A stretch of 8,728 nt of DNA, taken from JALOAP01 sp964632355. Lineage in GTDB: Bacteria > Chloroflexota > Dehalococcoidia > Tepidiformales > Tepidiformaceae. Under the pieces are notes generated by a model, which saw nothing but the letters and a program-made list of their open reading frames with translations, did no database searches and was not told where the DNA came from. Location: the NCBI GenBank assembly GCA_964632355.1, contig CAZWBW010000107.1:1-8728 (forward strand). Reading direction: 5' to 3'. Shown piece after piece: positions 5,129 through 8,728 of the stretch; the first letter of the stretch is position 1, and each line of letters opens with the position of its first letter. A program made the position numbers and the translations under genes.

Positions 5129-5134
5129 ATTGTA
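5129..5134 (-). promoter_or_regulatory. Putative -10 box (TACAAT) for leaderless small-protein transcript
   Basis: TACAAT matches five of six consensus bases and is followed on the minus strand by CGCCCC and then GTG. No -35 is recognisable; its place falls in the terminator hairpin of the upstream gene. Confidence 0.5.
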
Positions 5135-5151
5135 GTGGAGTGCGAAAGCGA

Positions 5152-5177
5152 AGGGGGCGCCTCGAGAGGCGCCCCCT
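5152..5177 (-). terminator. Strong intrinsic-type terminator hairpin of the cupredoxin-CHRD gene
   Basis: Perfect 12-bp stem AGGGGGCGCCTC / GAGGCGCCCCCT with a GA centre (in practice an 11-bp stem with a tetraloop), starting 12 nt past the stop of the minus-strand cupredoxin gene. On that strand it is followed by the moderately T-rich TTCGCTTTCG. On the plus strand the following bases contain only a short GTTTG, so it may also weakly stop transcription arriving from the oxidoreductase side. Confidence 0.72.
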
Positions 5178-5189
5178 GTCACGTTTGTG

Positions 5190-6251
5190 CTACTTCCCTC
5201 GGCGGTAGGCGAAGGCGGCGCCGGAGCCCGCCGCGAGTGCGGCGATACCGGCGACGATGAGCAGGGTGTTCGTTCCGCCGTTCGATTCGTGGCCCGAACC
5301 GGTGGTCGGCGGCGATGGTGCGGCGGTCGCCGTGCCCGTGGCGGTGGCCGTCGGCGTGGCGGCGCTGCCCGGGAGCTGCCCGCGAACGACGCCGGCGGGG
5401 ATGGCCTCGGAGTGGACGTTCACGTAGAGGCGGCCGTCCCGGAGCGCTTCGATGAAACCGTCGAGGTCGTCGTCGCCTTCGAAGGGCCCTTCGAGGCTGT
5501 CAGCGGTGAGCACACCGGTGATGTCGAGTGCGGGTTCGCTGCCCATGAACAGGGTCTCGACGATGGGGCCGTTTTCGCCGCGAGCGCCGAGGTGGATGTG
5601 TGCGGCGATGATCGTCTCGCCGTTGCCCTGGACCACGAGCCGCCAGGCGAACCGGTCGTCATCTTCGTCGAGGCGGAATTCGAACTGGCCGGTGGCGTCG
5701 GTCATCACCGGTGGCACTTCTTCGGCGCCGGTGAGGGCGACAACGGTTCCGCCGGGGATGGGCGTGTTCGTGGCGGTCGGCGTCACGGTGGCGGTAGCCG
5801 TTTCCGTTGGAGTTTCGGTGACCGTCGGCGACTCTGTGGCCGTCTCGGTCGCGGTCGGCGTTTCGGGCGTCATGGTCTCGGGAACGGCCGATTCGACGAC
5901 GACGGAGCCGACCATTTCGGGATGGATGACGCACATGTACTGGTAGGTGCCGGGGGCCGCGAACGTGAATTCGAAAGCCTGGCCCGGGTCCAGGGTGCCG
6001 CTATCGAAGAGCCCGGCAGGGTCGGTGGCGGTGACGGTGTGGGGCAGGTTGCCGTTGTTTGTCCAGAGAACGACGGAGCCCACGCTCACTGTCACGCTCG
6101 GTGGGTCGAAGGCGTTGTCGACGATGGAGACGGTCGCGTCCTGGGCATGGGCATCGTTTCGTACGAGCAAGAGCGCACCAACGGCGAGGGCGACGGCCGC
6201 CAGCAGCGCAAGCGTGGCGCTGACGGCCCTTCGTTGACGTATCTCTGTCAC
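5190..6251 (-). CDS. Secreted, C-terminally anchored cupredoxin-CHRD fusion protein
   Basis: 353 residues in a clear modular order. Residues 1-36 are a signal peptide (basic MTEIRQRR, hydrophobic core, AHA before Gln37). Residues 38-120 form a plastocyanin-like cupredoxin with a full type-1 copper ligand set: His71 (LPHTV), Cys107, His110 and Met113 (YMCVIHPEM). Residues 121-168 are a Thr/Pro/Glu-rich linker. Residues 169-303 are a CHRD domain (GAEEVPP, AAHIHLGARGENGP at 216-229, YVNVHSEAIPAGVVRGQL at 276-293). A second Thr/Ala/Pro linker leads to PPTTG at 314-318, a hydrophobic segment at about 330-348 and the basic end YRRGK, a layout like a sortase sorting signal with a non-standard motif. 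The copper domain suggests electron transfer or copper handling outside the cell; CHRD function in bacteria is unknown. The start is GTG with Shine-Dalgarno GGAGGA at 6261-6256. The gene lies 152 bp downstream of the histidine kinase on the same strand. Confidence 0.9.
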   Translation of the reverse strand: MTEIRQRRAVSATLALLAAVALAVGALLLVRNDAHAQDATVSIVDNAFDPPSVTVSVGSVVLWTNNGNLPHTVTATDPAGLFDSGTLDPGQAFEFTFAAPGTYQYMCVIHPEMVGSVVVESAVPETMTPETPTATETATESPTVTETPTETATATVTPTATNTPIPGGTVVALTGAEEVPPVMTDATGQFEFRLDEDDDRFAWRLVVQGNGETIIAAHIHLGARGENGPIVETLFMGSEPALDITGVLTADSLEGPFEGDDDLDGFIEALRDGRLYVNVHSEAIPAGVVRGQLPGSAATPTATATGTATAAPSPPTTGSGHESNGGTNTLLIVAGIAALAAGSGAAFAYRRGK

Positions 6252-6294
6252 AGCTTCCTCCGCGGGTGGTGAGATCGAGGGGCCACCCAGCCGA

Positions 6295-6300
6295 GTTATA
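6295..6300 (-). promoter_or_regulatory. Possible -10 box (TATAAC) of the cupredoxin-CHRD gene
   Basis: TATAAC on the minus strand matches five of six consensus bases and would start a transcript with a leader of about 37 nt carrying the GGAGGA ribosome site. No good -35 hexamer is present at 16-18 bp. Between the box and the start, GGGTGG (6264-6269) and CCACCC (6283-6288) could form a short leader stem. Confidence 0.4.
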
Positions 6301-6403
6301 CGGAGTCGGCAACGCGGCCAGATGCTCGGAGGATGCTTCTCTGCTGGTTGATAGATGTTCGAAAGGGTGGGGCGAGCGCTGGATACTCGGTGGCGAGATG
6401 TGT

Positions 6404-8728
6404 TCAGTGGCGATAGGGCTCGACGCCGGTCGGCAGTGCGAAGCCGAACTCGGTACCACCTCCTTCGCGGCGCCGCGCCCAGATGCGGCCGCCCTGTGCC
6501 TCGATCAGGCGCTTGCAGACGGCGAGGCCGAGGCCCGCGCCCTGGGCTGAGGCGGCGGTCCGTGCCGACCGGTAGAACGGCCGGAAGATGTTCTCGATCT
6601 CTTCGTCGCTGATGCCGGCGCCGCGGTCGAGCACGCGCACCTGGACTTCGCCCTCGCCTGCCCGTGCGGTCACCTCGATGGGAGCGCCGGGAGGGCTGTA
6701 CTTCTCGGCGTTGCTCAGCAGGTTGCCGAGCACCTGGTCGAAGTACGTGGGCGAGGCTTCGATGGGTTCGAGGCCGGGTTCGAAGTCAGTGGTAATTTCG
6801 CGGTCGGGGTGACGTGCCTGGTGGCTCGCGACGATGCGCGGGACCACGCGCTGCACGAGGAGCGGCTCGGTTTCGATCTCGCCGCGCCCTTCGACGCCGG
6901 CGAGCACGAGCATGTTTTCGACCAGCCGCTGCAGCCGCTGGGCCTCGGAGCGGATGTCTTCGAGCGCGGCCAGGCGCGTTTCGATGTCCATGCGCTCCCA
7001 GTGGCGGAGGAGCACCTGCGCGTTCCCGAGGATGCCCGTGAGCGGCGTCCGGAGTTCGTGGGACACGAGCCCGAGGAACTCGTCCTTGAGGGCGTTCGCG
7101 CGCTGGAGCGCCTCCTGGGCTTGCTTCACCGGGTCGATGTCGACGCTGACGGTGAGCCACTGGCCGATGTTCCCTTCGCTATCGCGGATGGGGACGGCCT
7201 GCATCAGGTGCCAGCGGTAGACATCGTCGTGCCGGCGCAGCCGGTATTCGAGGTCGATCGGTTCGCCGCCCGGGACAGCGGCAAGGAGGGTGTCGCGGTC
7301 GGCGGGGTGGACCGATTCGAGCCACTGGTTGGGCTCGGCGTCGGTGTCGTCTGCGCCGGTGTACGTCTTCAGTGCGCTGTTGCGGAAGATGGTGCGCCCG
7401 TCGCGGTCGATGACGCTGACGTGCGCGGGGATGGCTTCGACGAGCATGCGATAGCGCTCTTCGCTGGCGGCGAGCTTGGCGGCGGTCTGTTCGGTCTTGG
7501 CGAAGAGGCGGGCGTTGGCCATGGCGAGGCCGGCGCGATCGGCGATCTCTTCGGCGAGGGTGAGCTGGTCGGCGCCGAGCTTGCGGCCGGTATCGGTGTT
7601 CACGAAGGTCAGCGTGCCGAGGACCTCGCCGTGGGCGCGGAGGGGCACGACCATATAGCTCGACGGGCCCCGAGTGTCGCCGAGCTGCTGCTGGAGGGCC
7701 TCATCGCCGAGGACGCCCGCGTCGTCGCCGGCCGTGGAGTAGGCGAACTCGGGCTGGCCGGTGCGCAGCACGCGGGCGATGGGGTTATCGGACTCGCGCC
7801 GCGGGCCCAGCCGCATGATGGCCGAGAGCACCTCGGCCTTGGATGGGTCGGCGTGCGCGGCGGCCACCCGCTGGATGCTGCCGTCTTCGGACACGATATC
7901 GACGATGCAGAAGTCGCCGAGGTTGGGCACGGCGCAAGCGGCGACATGTTCGAGGGTCTCGCGCAGATCGAGCGAGAGGGCGAGCTCGCGGCCGACATCG
8001 GCGAGGAGCTGTTCGCGTTCGGCGATCAGCCGGCGGTCGTGGATGTCGACGGCATGGCCGACCCACGCGCGGATGGTGCCGCTGGCATCGCGCAATGGCC
8101 GGGCCCGGTCGAGGTGCCAGCGATAGGCCCCATCGGCGCGGCGAACGCGGTACTCCTGTTCGAAGGGCGTGCCGGTTTCGATGGCGTCGCGCCAGGCACG
8201 GTGGAGCTGCTCGCGATCGTCCGGGTGGATGGCGTTCTTCCATTCGTCGCTCAGCGAGTCCTCGTACTTGAGGCCGGTGTACCGCAGCCAGTGCTCGCTC
8301 ACGAAGTCGCAGTGGCCGTTGGGATCGGCACTGTAGATGGCAACGGGCATCGACTCGGTGAGCGTTCGATAGCGCTCTTCGCTCAGGCGGAGTGCTTCGC
8401 GCGCGGCTTCCTGTTGGGTGACGTCGACAAAGGTGACGATGGCCGCGGTCACGGCGCCGCTGGAGTCGCGAATTGGCGACGCGTTGACCGAGAGAAGCAC
8501 TTCCACGCCGTCGTCGCGGCGAATCCGCTGGACTTCGTTCCGGACGGAGATGCCGTTGAGCGCGCGGGTGAGCGGGAGCTGTTCGAACGGGTGGGGCGTT
8601 CCTTCGGCGTCGGCGACAGCGAGGCCTTCGACGAGTTTGGCGTAGTGCCCGGGGTCGAGTTCGCGGCCCAGGATCTGGCTGGCGCGGGCCAGGAACGCGA
8701 GGGGGAGTCGTGCCCTGGACGCACGGCG
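6404..8728 (-). CDS. Soluble PAS-PAS-GAF-PAS sensor histidine kinase (N-terminus beyond right edge)
   Basis: The reading frame stays open to the window edge, giving 774 visible residues (numbered from the codon at 8728-8726). The GTG at 8506 is internal to a PAS domain and is not the true start. Visible order: C-terminal part of PAS1 (about 10-107, with LPLTRAL at 51-57 and RDDGVEVLLSVNASPIRD), PAS2 (115-233), GAF (236-411), PAS3 (421-533), dimerisation domain with phospho-acceptor His557 in SHELRTPL, and the ATPase domain (660-769). The ATPase domain has N-box Asn669/Asn673 (NLLSNAEKYSP), G1 DRGAGI (701-706), F-box FRPFY (715-719) and G2 GAGLGL (730-735), all intact, so an active kinase is expected. 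PAS2 and PAS3 are of one subtype, sharing EYR.RR...YRWHL. No membrane segment is visible, implying cytoplasmic sensing (redox, small ligand or light are options). No response regulator is adjacent in view. Regulation of the downstream cupredoxin gene would be speculation. Confidence 0.9.
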   Translation of the reverse strand, partial: RRASRARLPLAFLARASQILGRELDPGHYAKLVEGLAVADAEGTPHPFEQLPLTRALNGISVRNEVQRIRRDDGVEVLLSVNASPIRDSSGAVTAAIVTFVDVTQQEAAREALRLSEERYRTLTESMPVAIYSADPNGHCDFVSEHWLRYTGLKYEDSLSDEWKNAIHPDDREQLHRAWRDAIETGTPFEQEYRVRRADGAYRWHLDRARPLRDASGTIRAWVGHAVDIHDRRLIAEREQLLADVGRELALSLDLRETLEHVAACAVPNLGDFCIVDIVSEDGSIQRVAAAHADPSKAEVLSAIMRLGPRRESDNPIARVLRTGQPEFAYSTAGDDAGVLGDEALQQQLGDTRGPSSYMVVPLRAHGEVLGTLTFVNTDTGRKLGADQLTLAEEIADRAGLAMANARLFAKTEQTAAKLAASEERYRMLVEAIPAHVSVIDRDGRTIFRNSALKTYTGADDTDAEPNQWLESVHPADRDTLLAAVPGGEPIDLEYRLRRHDDVYRWHLMQAVPIRDSEGNIGQWLTVSVDIDPVKQAQEALQRANALKDEFLGLVSHELRTPLTGILGNAQVLLRHWERMDIETRLAALEDIRSEAQRLQRLVENMLVLAGVEGRGEIETEPLLVQRVVPRIVASHQARHPDREITTDFEPGLEPIEASPTYFDQVLGNLLSNAEKYSPPGAPIEVTARAGEGEVQVRVLDRGAGISDEEIENIFRPFYRSARTAASAQGAGLGLAVCKRLIEAQGGRIWARRREGGGTEFGFALPTGVEPYRH

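Noticed and set aside
5187..6272. 361-codon plus-strand open frame antisense to the cupredoxin-CHRD gene
   Set aside because: Gly/Arg/Val-rich mirror of the Thr/Pro linkers; the opposite strand has a signal peptide, copper ligands and a Shine-Dalgarno.
8449..8724. 91-codon minus-strand open frame at the right edge
   Set aside because: It is out of frame with the kinase, whose own frame is open to the edge and encodes PAS-like sequence there.
1..8728. A coordinated, undescribed multi-gene system spanning the window
   Set aside because: Gene orientations alternate, several genes have their own likely promoters, and the products belong to unrelated known families; I see no shared operon or recurring domain linking them.

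Overview
The window is high-GC DNA with strong G/C preference at third codon positions. It most resembles a Chloroflexota-type bacterium (Dehalococcoidia/Tepidiformia-like) or a similar high-GC lineage. The reasons are an F420-type luciferase-like oxidoreductase, a surface cupredoxin/CHRD protein with Thr/Pro/Glu-rich linkers, a multi-PAS/GAF soluble histidine kinase, and intergenic heptamer and palindromic repeats. This placement is inferred from gene style and was not tested by comparison.

Layout from left to right. The 5' end of a short-chain dehydrogenase runs leftward off the window (1-152). It is divergent from ccsB (230-1177), a haem-handling membrane protein of cytochrome c maturation. 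ccsB is convergent with a family-87 (GT-C) membrane mannosyltransferase-like gene (1179-2318, minus), and the two stop codons are one base apart. A 169-bp divergent promoter region separates that gene from an acyl-CoA dehydrogenase (2488-3663). A 332-bp gene-free stretch (3664-3995) then holds a heptamer tandem repeat and two strong palindromes. It is followed by an F420-dependent LLM-class oxidoreductase of the G6PDH-like family (3996-5000, TTG start with a good Shine-Dalgarno). On the minus strand come a previously untracked 37-residue single-TM small protein (5009-5122), a perfect 12-bp terminator hairpin (5152-5177), a secreted and anchored cupredoxin-CHRD fusion (5190-6251), and a PAS-PAS-GAF-PAS histidine kinase whose N-terminus lies beyond the right edge (6404-8728).

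The genes do not form one clear operon or pathway. ccsB, the cupredoxin and the two redox enzymes fit an aerobic, electron-transport-rich lifestyle, but no partner genes (ResB, response regulator, F420 biosynthesis, other beta-oxidation enzymes) are in view. I found no defence system, mobile element with a transposase, CRISPR array, tRNA or rRNA.

The most notable observations are as follows. (1) Three minus-strand starts without a Shine-Dalgarno each have a TANNNT box exactly 6 nt upstream, the arrangement expected for leaderless transcripts, while the well-resolved Shine-Dalgarno genes do not. (2) One of these starts belongs to an unlisted small membrane protein. (3) Two different heptamer tandem repeats sit immediately at gene 3' ends, one of them encoding a protein C-terminus. 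(4) The FGD-like enzyme appears to have lost all the phosphate-binding residues of FGD1.
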